In this document: positions 8,901-17,596 of the stretch, in pieces
Numbering within the stretch: the first letter of the stretch is position 1
Layout: every line of letters starts with the position of its first letter
Source of the DNA: PALSA-693 sp963834725
GTDB lineage: Bacteria > Actinomycetota > Acidimicrobiia > Acidimicrobiales > Palsa-688
Assembly (NCBI GenBank): GCA_963834725.1
Contig: CAWICN010000001.1
Location: forward strand, 3,038,001 to 3,102,000
DNA length: 64,000 bases
Direction of reading: 5' to 3'
Translations under genes and position numbers: made by a program
Notes under the pieces: model-generated
Database searches by the model: none
What the model was told of the DNA's origin: nothing
Seen by the model: the letters and a program-made list of their open reading frames with translations, nothing else

Positions 8901-9851
8901 ATGACTGATCAGCGATCGTTTCGGTTTGGGGTTTATGCAGGACCGGAAACCCGCCAGGAGCTTTTGTCCCAGGCCCACGCTGCGGAGTCACTGGGCTATG
9001 ACACTTTTCTCATGGCGGACCACTTGAATGAGCAGTTAGCGACGTTTCCGGCGCTCACGACAGTGGCCGAGAACACCGGGATGCGCATTGGGACCTACGT
9101 GCGGTGCGGTAGCCTTCGCCACCCTGTAGTCATGGCCAAGGAGGCTGCCACGCTCGACCTGTTGAGCGAAGGTCGCTTCGAGTTGGGTCTGGGTGCCGGC
9201 TACCTACAGGTCGACTACGAGGGATAGGGGATCGGCTTGGAGCCTGGTTCAATCCGTGTTGAGCGTTTGGCCGAGACCGTCAAGATCGCCAAGCTGGCGT
9301 TCGAAGCTGAGACCGTCTTTTTCGACGGTGAACATTATAAGGTCACGGGTTACCGGCCCTACCCCAAACCAAGGCAGGAGCCCCGCCCGCCGCTGCTGGT
9401 GGGCGGAGGCGGTCGTCGGGTTCTGTCGCTGGCCGCCGCTGGGGCGGAGATCGTGGGCGTCATGCCTGTCGCTGTCGCAGCCGGAGGAATGCGGGCCACG
9501 CAACTCACTCTGAAATCAGTGACGGAGAAGTGTGCTTGGATCCGTGCTGCGGCGGGTGACCGCTGGCGTGATCTGGAGATCAACATCTTGGTCCTCGGGG
9601 TCATTGTCACCACCAACCGTCGAGCTGCCGCCGAAGCCCACCTCGACTGGCTTCGTCACAGCCCGTTTTTCGCACTCGATGGCGAACTTACCGTCGACGA
9701 CCTGCTTACCTCGCCCTATCTTGCCTACGGCACTGAGCAACAGATCGTCGAACATTTCATGCATATCCGGGCTGAGACGGGCGCGTCGTATTTCGCCGTG
9801 CCCACCAGCCACCAGGACGTGTTCGCGCCGATCAATGCACCGAGTGGGTAA
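8901..9851 (+). pseudogene. LLM-class F420-dependent oxidoreductase with one in-frame stop
   Basis: ATG at 8901 with AAAGAGGAG upstream. The start RFGVYAGPETRQELLSQAHA and the segment MADHLNEQ are typical of luciferase-like monooxygenase-fold enzymes that use F420 or flavin. The reading frame is uninterrupted for 316 codons except for a single TAG at 9225-9227, between GYLQVDYEG and GIGLEPGSIRVERLAE; the same frame continues to the natural stop after FAPINAPSG. Full length fits the family (~310 aa). A single nonsense change in an otherwise preserved gene suggests recent inactivation or a base error. Translation restart at a TTG/GTG after the stop would lack the cofactor-binding N-terminus. 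Confidence 0.82.
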
Positions 9852-11008
9852 ACAGGGCGTCGAGCCCTCGTAGTGGCTGCTCAGTGCACTTCACTGGCGC
9901 TGGCGGCACCAATATTGATGCGGCTGAGTGGCCGTATGGAGCCTCCGTGGCAGAGTCTCCAACGTTGGCGAGAACTGGTGGTCGGAGCCCTGCACGACCC
10001 CAGGGTCCCCTGCTCCTTGCGGGCGCACCGCCGTGCCGAAGGCAGGAGGCGAGTGCGCGGGGCGCCGGCGCAGCCGGCGCCTCTTGATCTTGATCTTGTA
10101 AAGAGAGTCCTAACGCGCCGGCCCGGTGAGGATCCGGCGAAGAGGGATCTTAGACGTCACCTGAGCAGTCCAAGCTCGAGTCCTCGATCTGAGGCGTTGT
10201 CCCGCTATGGAGTCCAGTCTCGCGGCGGAGCCGGTCGAGGGAGGGCCGATCCCGGCGAGCAGGGAGCGGAGGTGCAGGCACCTGACTGCGACAAGGTTCG
10301 TCTGGTCGGTTTGACTCAGTGGGCCCTCCCGATCACCGCGTCGGCGTTCGGTTTGCTTGGAGCCCAACGCCCCCCTCCGGGGGCGGGAGCTGGGGGGATG
10401 CCGGTGACGAATGGGGGGAAACCGAACCAATTTTATTGACGACCGGGCCGGCGATGCTGCGGTGACGATGACGACAGAGAGGCTGTGTCGATCAGCGTGA
10501 GTCGCGGACGACACGGGGCGACCGCCAGGGACGATGGCGAGGACCAGGATTACTGCGAGAGAGCAACGATGCGAACGCCACGACCTCGCAAGTGTCGTCC
10601 GCCAGCCGTCAACAGACGCCGGTCGGCGAGGGCATGGGGGTCTAGCAGGTCGAGACAGTGCCTAGATTCGCGGATCTTCGCCGTGGTGGTCCCTCAACAC
10701 CACTCGTGACATACCTCACCGACCGTCAAGAGGCTAACACCGTCAGGGCGGCTGCTAGTTCGAGTGAGCCCCCCGACGGGTGCCTCATCGGGTGCGTGTT
10801 ATACCTCGCCGCATGCCGTCGTCTATCGTCGTCGTCACGCCCAATCACAGAGGGGCGGTGTCGTCCGTCCCTCGGAACATCGCCCGCCGCGGCAGAGGAG
10901 CCCGAGCCAATCGGGGTTGCCCGGACAGAATGCGGGCCTACCGGCACATTGAGGACGGGTCGCGGTCAACTCGAGGGCGGGATATTGGGCGACCCGCTGG
11001 CCATTTTA
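9852..11008. other. 1.16 kb without recognisable genes
   Basis: All open frames here read Arg/Ser/Pro-rich sequence with no domain-like pattern and no RBS. Visible structure is limited to a GC palindrome near 10070 (GGCGCCGGCGCAGCCGGCGCC) and a CGCCCC/GGGGCG hairpin near 10370-10385. It may be the scar of deleted genes beside the LLM pseudogene. Confidence 0.5.
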
Positions 11009-11851
11009 CTACCGAGATGTCCCCTTCGAGGATGTGGTTGCCGCTGACAGGACCGCGTCGTTGATGGCGGTCGGCGTGATTGAGACGACTGCTTTCTGTA
11101 CTCGGCTGAGGTTGTCGCACAGGTAGCGACGTTTCGGGTGCTTGGCGGTCAGCTCGTGATCGACGGCCTTGACGACCTTCTTGGGATCACCGACGAGTTT
11201 CTGCATGCGCCCGAGGAGCTTCCGGTCTCCGGCGAGGTGGGCCGCGTACAGCTCACGATGCTCTTCGCTCAGTCCCGTGGCCATACGATCGTATTCATCG
11301 AGTGCGTTGCCCCACATGTCGGTGCGGGTTGGTCCCGGTTCGATGAGTGAGACCGGGATCCGCCACGGTCGCAGTTCTATGCGAAGCGCGTCGGCGAGTG
11401 ACTCGAGCGCATACTTGGATGCTGAGTAGGCGCCTGTGCCCGGTAGCGTGATCAACCGGGAGACCGAGGACATGAACACCACCGGTCCATGGCCTTCTCG
11501 TATTTTGGGCAGGACTGCCTGGGTGACGCCGATCTGGGCCGTGACGTTGACGTCCGATTGCCTCGACAGGTCGTCAAGGGACAATCCTTCGATCGGTCCG
11601 TTGACGATGATGCCGGCGTTGTTTACTACGCCGTTCAGCGCAGCAGGCAGTTGGCCGGCCAGGTCTGCGATGGCGTGCCTATCGGTGATGTCGAGCGGGA
11701 TCGGGTGCATATTGGGTATGCGGTCGAGGCGGTGGAGCGCGTCGGCGGATCGAGCTGTCGCATAGACGTCCCATCCTCGTCCGCTCATGCGCTCGGTGAT
11801 GGCCAGACCGATTCCTCGGCCGGCGCCGGTTACCAGTACGGGGGGTGTCAC
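11009..11851 (-). CDS. Short-chain dehydrogenase/reductase (SDR)
   Basis: 280-aa classical SDR. Cofactor motif LVTGAGRGIGLA near residue 7, NNAG at ~78, catalytic Ser in FMSSVSRL and YSASK (Tyr ~151, Lys ~155). The PGPTRTDMW segment is the usual loop after the active site. The ~30 residues beyond the usual 250-aa core include KHPKRRYLCDN, seen in SDRs related to retinol-dehydrogenase-like proteins. GTG start at 11851 with GAAAGAG upstream. It is the last gene of the minus-strand cluster headed by the hydrolase at 15.9 kb, 68 bp after the thioesterase. Confidence 0.87.
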   Translation of the reverse strand: MTPPVLVTGAGRGIGLAITERMSGRGWDVYATARSADALHRLDRIPNMHPIPLDITDRHAIADLAGQLPAALNGVVNNAGIIVNGPIEGLSLDDLSRQSDVNVTAQIGVTQAVLPKIREGHGPVVFMSSVSRLITLPGTGAYSASKYALESLADALRIELRPWRIPVSLIEPGPTRTDMWGNALDEYDRMATGLSEEHRELYAAHLAGDRKLLGRMQKLVGDPKKVVKAVDHELTAKHPKRRYLCDNLSRVQKAVVSITPTAINDAVLSAATTSSKGTSR

Positions 11852-11919
11852 GGTGTTTCTCTTTCGGAGGGGGATTGCGAGGGTGGGGGGTGCTGCCGGT
11901 GCTCAGGGGGCGACGAGGG

Positions 11920-12708
11920 CTAGTCGGTTCCAGCGAGGCGGATTTGTCGGGCGACCGCGAGGACGGTGCCGTCGGGCGCCCACATGGTGGCGTCCTCTAC
12001 GGCGAACCCCTCCTTCGACAGCGGTGAGCGGCAGGAGAGATGGACGTGGGCACCGGCCGGTACGAAGGGTTCGCCAGTGGCGAGATGCACGACGTACTCG
12101 ATCGTCGCGGCCTTCACTGGGACGGTCGTGCGGGTGAAGACCGCGGGGGGGAGAACGTCGCACATGGCGACCAGCCAGGCGGCGTCGATCGGTTCGCCGT
12201 CGAGCGGCCTTAGCCACGCGGCCACCCACGCCTCTTTCCCTCCCCCGAAGGGGACGACATCGGGGTCGAGTCGCACGTCGGCGTTGCCGAAGTGGCCGAC
12301 GCCGCCCGGCGGGGCGAACCGGGGCGTGTCGCCTGGGTCGGCGTCGCGGGGGCAGACGTACTCGTCGTAGGGCATTCCGGGCCGGGACGTGGAGTTCACG
12401 GCGTGGGCGACTTGCAGCACCCGTCCCTCTTGGAGGAGGCGGGCGCTGGTGGTGGTCATCGACCGGCCGACACGTTCGACGCTCACTTCGATTTCCACCG
12501 GTCCCGGGCGGGGGACGGCCGCGAACTGCGCGGCGAAGCTGCGAAGGGCTCGCGACGGGTCGTTCACCGCGGCGGTCATGGCGTTGACGACGATGGCGGC
12601 GGTGTAGCCGCCGTGAATACCCACGAGCGAGGACCACCGTTCGTGCAGCTGGGCGGTGAAGCGGCCCAGGCCAGCGTCAATCACCGCTGTGTCAGCGGTG
12701 ATTCTCAC
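11920..12708 (-). CDS. Acyl-CoA thioesterase-like (double hotdog, TesB-type) protein
   Basis: The GTG at 12708 overlaps the stop of the upstream nitroreductase gene (GTGA), giving 262 aa; the longer frame to 12846 reads the nitroreductase in another frame. Residues GRFTAQLHERWSSLVGIHGG and then SFAAQFAAVPRPGPVEIEV resemble the first hotdog of thioesterase-like superfamily proteins. A second half, ending GTVLAVARQIRLAGTD, resembles the second hotdog. Expected role is hydrolysis of acyl-CoA in a degradation pathway; the acyl group is unknown. Confidence 0.75.
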   Translation of the reverse strand: MRITADTAVIDAGLGRFTAQLHERWSSLVGIHGGYTAAIVVNAMTAAVNDPSRALRSFAAQFAAVPRPGPVEIEVSVERVGRSMTTTSARLLQEGRVLQVAHAVNSTSRPGMPYDEYVCPRDADPGDTPRFAPPGGVGHFGNADVRLDPDVVPFGGGKEAWVAAWLRPLDGEPIDAAWLVAMCDVLPPAVFTRTTVPVKAATIEYVVHLATGEPFVPAGAHVHLSCRSPLSKEGFAVEDATMWAPDGTVLAVARQIRLAGTD

Positions 12709-13190
12709 CGCGGGCCTCCACGCTCGAGCACAGCGAGGGGGAGCCGACGGTTGGTGAAGTGCTGATAGGAGTCGAACCCGGGTAGACGGCGGCTGCCCAC
12801 GCCCAGCATTCGTCGCGCTCGGCACCGTCGTCGAGCTCACGGGCACTTACAGGCCAGCGCTCTGCGCCGACCTGGACTTGGCCGCCGCCGGCGGCCATCA
12901 GGTTCTTATACCAGTTGGGCGTATTGGCGCGGCCAGCTGCTGATCCGATGACCACCAGGTCGTCGCGGCGCGGCACGTACATCAACATGACCGGACGTTC
13001 GCTCGCCGCTCGATCGACCGACCACGTCGAGCAGGAACACCGGTCGGCCGACGATCGTGTTGCCCTTGCGCCCGCCGCTCGACCGGTACTTGGCGACCTG
13101 CCTCGCGGTTGCTCGGCGGCCAACAGCCGGGAACCGCCGGGCGACGAGATTGGTGAACCGGGCCGCGACCAACGCGGTGACGTCGGTCAT
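12705..13190 (-). pseudogene. Deazaflavin (F420)-dependent nitroreductase family gene with two compensating frameshifts
   Basis: ATG at 13190 overlaps the stop of the upstream hydrolase (ATGA) and the final TGA overlaps the thioesterase GTG, so the operon structure is intact. The first frame reads TNLVARRFPAVGRR and KGNTIVGRPVFLLDVVGRSS, then an extra base near 13003 shifts the frame. The middle reads RPVMLMYVPRRDDLVVIGSA and NWYKNLMAAGGGQVQVG. A base lost near 12782 returns to the original frame, which ends YPGFDSYQHFTNRRLPLAVL. These are the Ddn-family motifs in order (~160 aa total). Either two real indels or two sequence errors of opposite sign. Confidence 0.82.
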
Positions 13191-14047
13191 CGTGTCTCCC
13201 CGGAGCCGTTGAGGAAGGCCAGGGCCGGGAGTACGAACTCCTGGTGGTGTTGGAACACACCGCCGTGGCCGGAGTCCGGGTAGATAGTTAGGCTCGCGTT
13301 CGGCAGGCGCCGGGCCATGTCGGCCGAGTGGCTGCTGGCGACCATCAGGTCGTGGTCGCCGTTGGCGACGAAGACCGGCTGTTCGATGACCGAGAGGTCG
13401 TCGGGTTCGTGCTTGCCGGCCGCCCGAATCGCCTGCAGCTGGGCGCGCCGAGCCTGCAGGGAGATCCGCTTGTCACGGCCTGTCTTCCGCTCCTTGAGAC
13501 GATGGAGGTAGTCCTTGGCGGCCCGCTTGCCCGCCGGTGTGCGAGGAAAGAACAGATAGTTCCTGGGGTCTTTCAAGGTGAGGGCCGCCTTGAGGTAGGC
13601 CACGGCGGCGACCTTGGTGATCTCGTCGATGCCCTCGCCGCCCCTCGGACCTGTGCCGGCGAGTATCAGCCGGCGGACCAGGTCGGGGGCTTGCAGGGCG
13701 ACCATCTGGGCGACACCTCCTCCCAGCGAGAAACCGAAGAGATCGACTTTCTCTAGGCCGATGGCCCGGATGAACGCGATGGCGTCGCGACCCATCTCCT
13801 CGACAGTGTCCGGTACGGAGCCTCCCGACGCGCCGACGCCGCGGTTGTCGAAGGCAATGACTCGACGTTCGGCCGCTATACCGTCGATCACCCTCGGATC
13901 CCAGTCGTCGAGAACGGCGGTGAAATGGTGGAGGAAGAAGACCGGTATGTCGGAGCCGGCACCGAGCTCCCGGTACGCGAATGCCACACCTCCGACGTCG
14001 ACGGTGCGGGTAGGAACGTCCTTCCATGCCACGGTGCTCGTCCTCAT
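13187..14047 (-). CDS. Alpha/beta hydrolase, paralogue of the 14955-15863 gene
   Basis: 286 aa from the ATG at 14047, six bases after the stop of the SDR. Oxyanion region PVFFLHHFTAVLDDWDP, nucleophile elbow GFSLGG (Ser ~122), acid in VANGDHD and His in DSGHGG complete a hydrolase triad. It shares long blocks with the upstream hydrolase (WDPRV, DGIAA, FDNRGVGAS, LILAGTGP, GEGI, LFFxRTPAGxxA), showing a tandem gene duplication within the cluster. ATGA overlap with the nitroreductase gene implies translational coupling. Substrate unknown; haloalkane dehalogenase or ester hydrolase activity are both possible. Confidence 0.88.
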   Translation of the reverse strand: MRTSTVAWKDVPTRTVDVGGVAFAYRELGAGSDIPVFFLHHFTAVLDDWDPRVIDGIAAERRVIAFDNRGVGASGGSVPDTVEEMGRDAIAFIRAIGLEKVDLFGFSLGGGVAQMVALQAPDLVRRLILAGTGPRGGEGIDEITKVAAVAYLKAALTLKDPRNYLFFPRTPAGKRAAKDYLHRLKERKTGRDKRISLQARRAQLQAIRAAGKHEPDDLSVIEQPVFVANGDHDLMVASSHSADMARRLPNASLTIYPDSGHGGVFQHHQEFVLPALAFLNGSGETR

Positions 14048-14052
14048 GGCCG

Positions 14053-14784
14053 TCACTGGCTGACCGTCTCGGCGTCCCACTGGGCCTGCAGGGCCGGGTA
14101 CAGAGCCGTCAGGTCGTCGGCCAGGGAAGCCTTCACCATTTCGCTGGTCGGATCGGCCAGCACTTCCTCGGTGTCGGCTTCGACGGCGGCCACGATCTGG
14201 GACGCGACGGCCTGGGGGCTGATCTTCTCAGCGTTGACAGCCGCGGCCATGTCGGTGTCGATGAACCCGGAGTGCACCGCGACCACCAGCGTCCCGTGCC
14301 GTCGCAGCTCGACTCGTAGCGCGTTGGTCAGCGACCAGGCTGCTGCCTTGGAGGCGCTGTAGGTGGCGAGTTGGGGGGCGGAGATGAACGAGAGCACAGA
14401 CAGGACGTTCACCAGCGCGCCGCCCCCGTTATCTGCCAGGACCGGGGCGAAGGCTCGCGACACCCGCAGGGGGCCGAAGAAGTTGGTTTCGATCTCGGCT
14501 CGCGCCGCGTCGATGGCGCCTGGTGCCAGCGCTGCCGAGCTCCGGCCGATACCAGCGTTGTTGACCACGATCGACACGTCGCCGAATGTTGCCGCGGCCC
14601 GGTCGATGTCGACGGGGCTGGTCACGTCGAGTTGGACCGGTACGACGTCGGGGTTGGTGATCTTCTTCGGGTCGCGAGCGGCGCCGTAGACCTTGGCCCC
14701 GGAGTCGAGCAGCGCCTGGGCGATGGCGGCGCCCAGCCCGCGATTGGCTCCGGTGACCAGTGCAGCTGAACCTTCGATCTTCAT
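14053..14784 (-). CDS. Short-chain dehydrogenase/reductase (SDR)
   Basis: 243-aa classical SDR from the ATG at 14784, chosen because AAGGAG lies 8 bases upstream. Motifs: LVTGANRGLGAA (cofactor), VVNNAGIG (~84), SVLSF with catalytic Ser, and YSASKAAAW (Tyr/Lys). The late segment HSGFIDTDM is the usual PG-loop position. It sits between the two paralogous hydrolases, 170 bp below the first and 6 bp above the second, so it is likely co-transcribed and acts on the same pathway intermediate. Confidence 0.9.
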   Translation of the reverse strand: MKIEGSAALVTGANRGLGAAIAQALLDSGAKVYGAARDPKKITNPDVVPVQLDVTSPVDIDRAAATFGDVSIVVNNAGIGRSSAALAPGAIDAARAEIETNFFGPLRVSRAFAPVLADNGGGALVNVLSVLSFISAPQLATYSASKAAAWSLTNALRVELRRHGTLVVAVHSGFIDTDMAAAVNAEKISPQAVASQIVAAVEADTEEVLADPTSEMVKASLADDLTALYPALQAQWDAETVSQ

Positions 14785-14954
14785 GGGGTGACTCCTTGGT
14801 GTCATGGCCGCGGCCGGGATGGTTGCAGCACGATGGTGTTTGTGCGCCACGGCGCTGGAGCACCTGGCGGTATAGGGGGTGCTTCGTCTTCGCTGCTGCG
14901 AGCTCAGTCGTGGCGGTCGGTCGACGCCGATTGCGGGCCGTGCCCGTCGTCGGG

Positions 14955-15863
14955 CTACCGGTCGAGGAAGTCGAGTGCCTTTTCGACGAACTGCTGGTGG
15001 AACTGGAAGATGCCGCCGTGGCCGGCGTCTGGGTAGACCACCAGATCGGCGTTCGTCAGGCGTTGGGCCAGGTCGACGGAGTTGCTGATGGGCACCATTC
15101 GGTCACTTTCGCCATTGGCGATGAGGGCGGGCTGGCGGATGACCGACAGGTTGGCGGGTGGCTGCTGACCCCAGCGGTGGATGGCTTTGAGTTGGGCTCC
15201 GTAGGATCTGACCGAGATGGCCTTGTCGCGGTTCTCGGTCCGCTCCTTCAGGCGGGCCAGGAACTCCTTGCCGGCTTGACGTCCGGCGGGGGTCCTGGTG
15301 AAGAACAGGTACTGCTTGGGATCGGTCAATGTGAGCAGTCCTCGAAGGGTGTCGAGGTGAGAGATGCGGGTCACGCTCGTGATGCCCTCGCCGCCGGCGG
15401 GGCCCGTGCCGGCCAGGATGAGCTTGCGGACGAGCCGCGGTTTGTCCAATGCGATCTGCTGGGCGATCATGCCGCCCATCGAGAACCCGAGCAGGTCGAC
15501 CTCCTCGAAGCCCAGCGCCCGGATGAAGGCGACGGCGTCGGTCGCCATCGCCTCGATGGTGTTGGGTGTGGAGGTGCTCGAAGCCCCAACCCCGCGGTTG
15601 TCGAACGTGATCACGCGCTTGGTCGCGGCGATGCCGTCGACTACTCGGGGGTCCCAGTTATCCAACAGGGCGGCCAGGTGGGTGAGAAAGATCACCGGGA
15701 CTCCTGTCCGCGGGCCGAGGTCCCGGTAGGCGAAGTCGACACCCCCGGCCCGGATGGTGCGCGTCGATGCGACCCTGTACGACCCGCCCTTCGCGCTTCG
15801 ATCGATCCTCCTGGTGGTGGCCCGCTCTGCTGTGGGCGGTGCGCTCGTCCGAGTCCGCATCAT
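14955..15863 (-). CDS. Alpha/beta hydrolase, first gene of the TetR-controlled cluster
   Basis: 302 aa from the ATG at 15863, preferred over the ATG at 15878 because GGAAGGA lies 7 bases upstream of it. Features: FLTHLAALLDNWDP, nucleophile elbow GFSMGG, acid in ANGESD, His in DAGHGG. Residues 1-35 are basic and extra relative to the paralogue at 13187. It is divergent from the TetR gene, with the promoter and near-palindromic operator between them. Confidence 0.88.
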   Translation of the reverse strand: MMRTRTSAPPTAERATTRRIDRSAKGGSYRVASTRTIRAGGVDFAYRDLGPRTGVPVIFLTHLAALLDNWDPRVVDGIAATKRVITFDNRGVGASSTSTPNTIEAMATDAVAFIRALGFEEVDLLGFSMGGMIAQQIALDKPRLVRKLILAGTGPAGGEGITSVTRISHLDTLRGLLTLTDPKQYLFFTRTPAGRQAGKEFLARLKERTENRDKAISVRSYGAQLKAIHRWGQQPPANLSVIRQPALIANGESDRMVPISNSVDLAQRLTNADLVVYPDAGHGGIFQFHQQFVEKALDFLDR

Positions 15864-15881
15864 CGTGGGTCCTTCCATTGA

Positions 15882-15900
15882 AGTATGATCGTACTATAAT
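15882..15900. promoter_or_regulatory. Divergent promoter with probable TetR operator
   Basis: AGTATGATCGTACT (15882-15895) is a 14-bp palindrome with one mismatched pair, abutting a perfect plus-strand TATAAT (15895-15900) for the TetR gene and lying 19 bases above the hydrolase start on the other strand. The position suits autorepression and repression of the hydrolase cluster. No strong -35 is visible. Confidence 0.65.
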
Positions 15901-15948
15901 GAGCTAGGAGAGCTAAACCAATGTGTCCTTCGGCACAAGGAGCGGCGT

Positions 15949-16527
15949 GTGGCCCGTTACGGCAAGCAACACAAGGAACAGACCAGGCAGCGGATAATCG
16001 AGGCTGCTGGTCAGCGTTTGAAACGGGATGGGATCGACAGCTCCGGCGTGTCGGTGCTCATGGCCGACGCAGGCCTGACCAACGGCGCCTTCTACGCCCA
16101 CTTCGAATCGAAGGAGGACCTCGTAGCCACCGCGGTGGCCGACCAGCTACACCAACAGCTCGAGCGCTACCGCGCCCAGGCATCGGACCGTCAGGGAGTC
16201 GAGCAGTTGGTTCGCGACTACCTGTCGATCGAGCACCGCGATGACCCCGAGCACGGCTGCCCTTCCGCCGCTCTGCTCGACGAGATCGGCCGCTGCAGCG
16301 ATACCACCAAACGTGCTTACACCGACGGAGTCCTGGGACTGGTCGACCAGATCGCTTCGATCCTTGATCCCGGCGATCCCGACACGGCGCGCGGACAGAC
16401 GCTTAGCCTGTTCGCGTTGCTGATCGGCACGCTGCAACTTTCCCGGGCCCTCGCCGACCGACGGCTGGCCAATCAAGTACTCGAACGGGGTATCGAGAAC
16501 GCCCTGGCCCTGCTCCCCGGCTCGTAG
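15949..16527 (+). CDS. TetR-family transcriptional regulator
   Basis: 192 aa. GTG start at 15949 with AAGGAG upstream. Residues 8-55 form the TetR helix-turn-helix (TRQRIIEAAGQRLKRDGIDS, then VSVLMADAGLTNGAFYAHFE with the GAFYxHF recognition signature). The C-terminal region fits the YcdC/NemR-like class (CPSAALLDEIGRC). It is divergent from the hydrolase/SDR cluster, so the likely role is ligand-released repression of those genes and itself. Confidence 0.93.
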   Translation: MARYGKQHKEQTRQRIIEAAGQRLKRDGIDSSGVSVLMADAGLTNGAFYAHFESKEDLVATAVADQLHQQLERYRAQASDRQGVEQLVRDYLSIEHRDDPEHGCPSAALLDEIGRCSDTTKRAYTDGVLGLVDQIASILDPGDPDTARGQTLSLFALLIGTLQLSRALADRRLANQVLERGIENALALLPGS

Positions 16528-16545
16528 TGCCTCGCCGGCACAGGA

Positions 16546-16749
16546 TCACACGACGAGCTCGGCCAGCCGGCTGACCTCCTCGCCCCGAAATTCATCGCGT
16601 GTCGGCCGCTGACCGCCGCACAAATCCACCATCCAGCCGAGAGCCCACCACATGTGTAAGTCGGTCCCGTCCGAGAGTCCGGTGTCGCTGAGTGCTGAAG
16701 GTGCGCCCACCCCAGAACGCTCCTCTCTGGTGACGCCCAATAGCAACAC
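16546..16749 (-). CDS. Small hypothetical reading frame
   Basis: A 67-aa frame on the minus strand (after an in-frame TAA at ~16777) reading LLLGVTREERSGVGAPSALS and ending RGEEVSRLAELVV. Composition is protein-like and codons end in G/C, but there is no RBS and the TTG start is arbitrary. It may be the 3' relic of a gene whose 5' part has been lost next to the hypothetical gene at 16798. Confidence 0.3.
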   Translation of the reverse strand: MLLLGVTREERSGVGAPSALSDTGLSDGTDLHMWWALGWMVDLCGGQRPTRDEFRGEEVSRLAELVV

Positions 16750-16797
16750 GCGGTCGTCCCGAAACGCCGTTTATGAGTCGGCACGGAGCCGCGTGAC

Positions 16798-17529
16798 TCA
16801 ACTGTCGCAGAGCCAGACGCGCAGCGCACCCGCAGTTTCGAAGCCGCCCGCTCGCGCTGCGTGGAGGGTGTCGCCCGACCCATAGCCGACGAGAATCGAC
16901 TCGGGAAAGAGTGTGATGGTGATCTCAACGCAGCCAATCCAGCTCGCCGTGGCGGCCCGAGAGCGAGGGAAGAAGTTGGAGATCCCGACAACCCCCGCCC
17001 CGCGATTGAGGACCGCACCGGCCACGACGCGGTCGCCGACGCGGGCACCGACCACTACCACTGAGTCGCAATCGAGCAGGTCGGCGCTGAGAGGTCCCGG
17101 CGGACCGTGCTCGCCCCGCCACGCCCGCTCCCACGTCGTGAACGCATCGCTGTCGCGCACCACCTCCCAGCGTTGGCCCGACGGCCCTGGCGGCGGACCC
17201 CCAGTCGTCCGAACAATCCACTCGGCGTCGAAGAGCACCCTGAACCCGAAGGAGCTCAAGTCGAGCGAGCCGAAGCTGTCCTTGATCGAGCAACCCATGG
17301 AGGCATCGACTCGGGTCAGGAGCTCGGGAACCGAGAGATCCGGCACCAACGTGACCGCGTCGGGGTACAAGGGCGGCGTTCGAGCTTGGCTACTCCATGC
17401 CTCATCATCGAATCTGCGTTGCAGGCCATGGCTCCTGCACACGACGTCGCACCATTCCGCATTGTTGAGTGCCGCCATCGATCGCCAGGTAGCCACTTGA
17501 TCCAGCGTGCCACGGCTGACCCCGAACAT
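16798..17529 (-). CDS. Hypothetical protein, possible GNAT-like fold
   Basis: 243 aa (226 if the ATG at 17478, in front of AALNNAEWCDVV, is used). Protein-like throughout: WEVVRDSDAFTTWERAWRG, then VVGARVGDRVVAGAVLNRGA and a final SGDTLHAARAGGFETAGALR. The C-terminal pattern of strand, V/I-G-rich loop and helix is reminiscent of N-acetyltransferase-fold proteins, but the acetyl-CoA loop is not clear. Function unknown. Upstream lies the VapBC pair in the same orientation. Confidence 0.6.
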   Translation of the reverse strand: MFGVSRGTLDQVATWRSMAALNNAEWCDVVCRSHGLQRRFDDEAWSSQARTPPLYPDAVTLVPDLSVPELLTRVDASMGCSIKDSFGSLDLSSFGFRVLFDAEWIVRTTGGPPPGPSGQRWEVVRDSDAFTTWERAWRGEHGPPGPLSADLLDCDSVVVVGARVGDRVVAGAVLNRGAGVVGISNFFPRSRAATASWIGCVEITITLFPESILVGYGSGDTLHAARAGGFETAGALRVWLCDS

Positions 17530-17596
17530 TCATGCCGTCACGCCGATCAAACTGCCCCGATCAAACTGCCCCGGGCGAGTGGCCTCCCACAGCCGG

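Noticed and set aside
9873..10439. 188-codon plus-strand frame
   Set aside because: Composition is random for high-GC DNA, there is no RBS, and no domain-like pattern is seen.
13187..15863. The two hydrolases as an assembly duplication
   Set aside because: They differ at many positions and in length and have different neighbours, so they are true paralogues.
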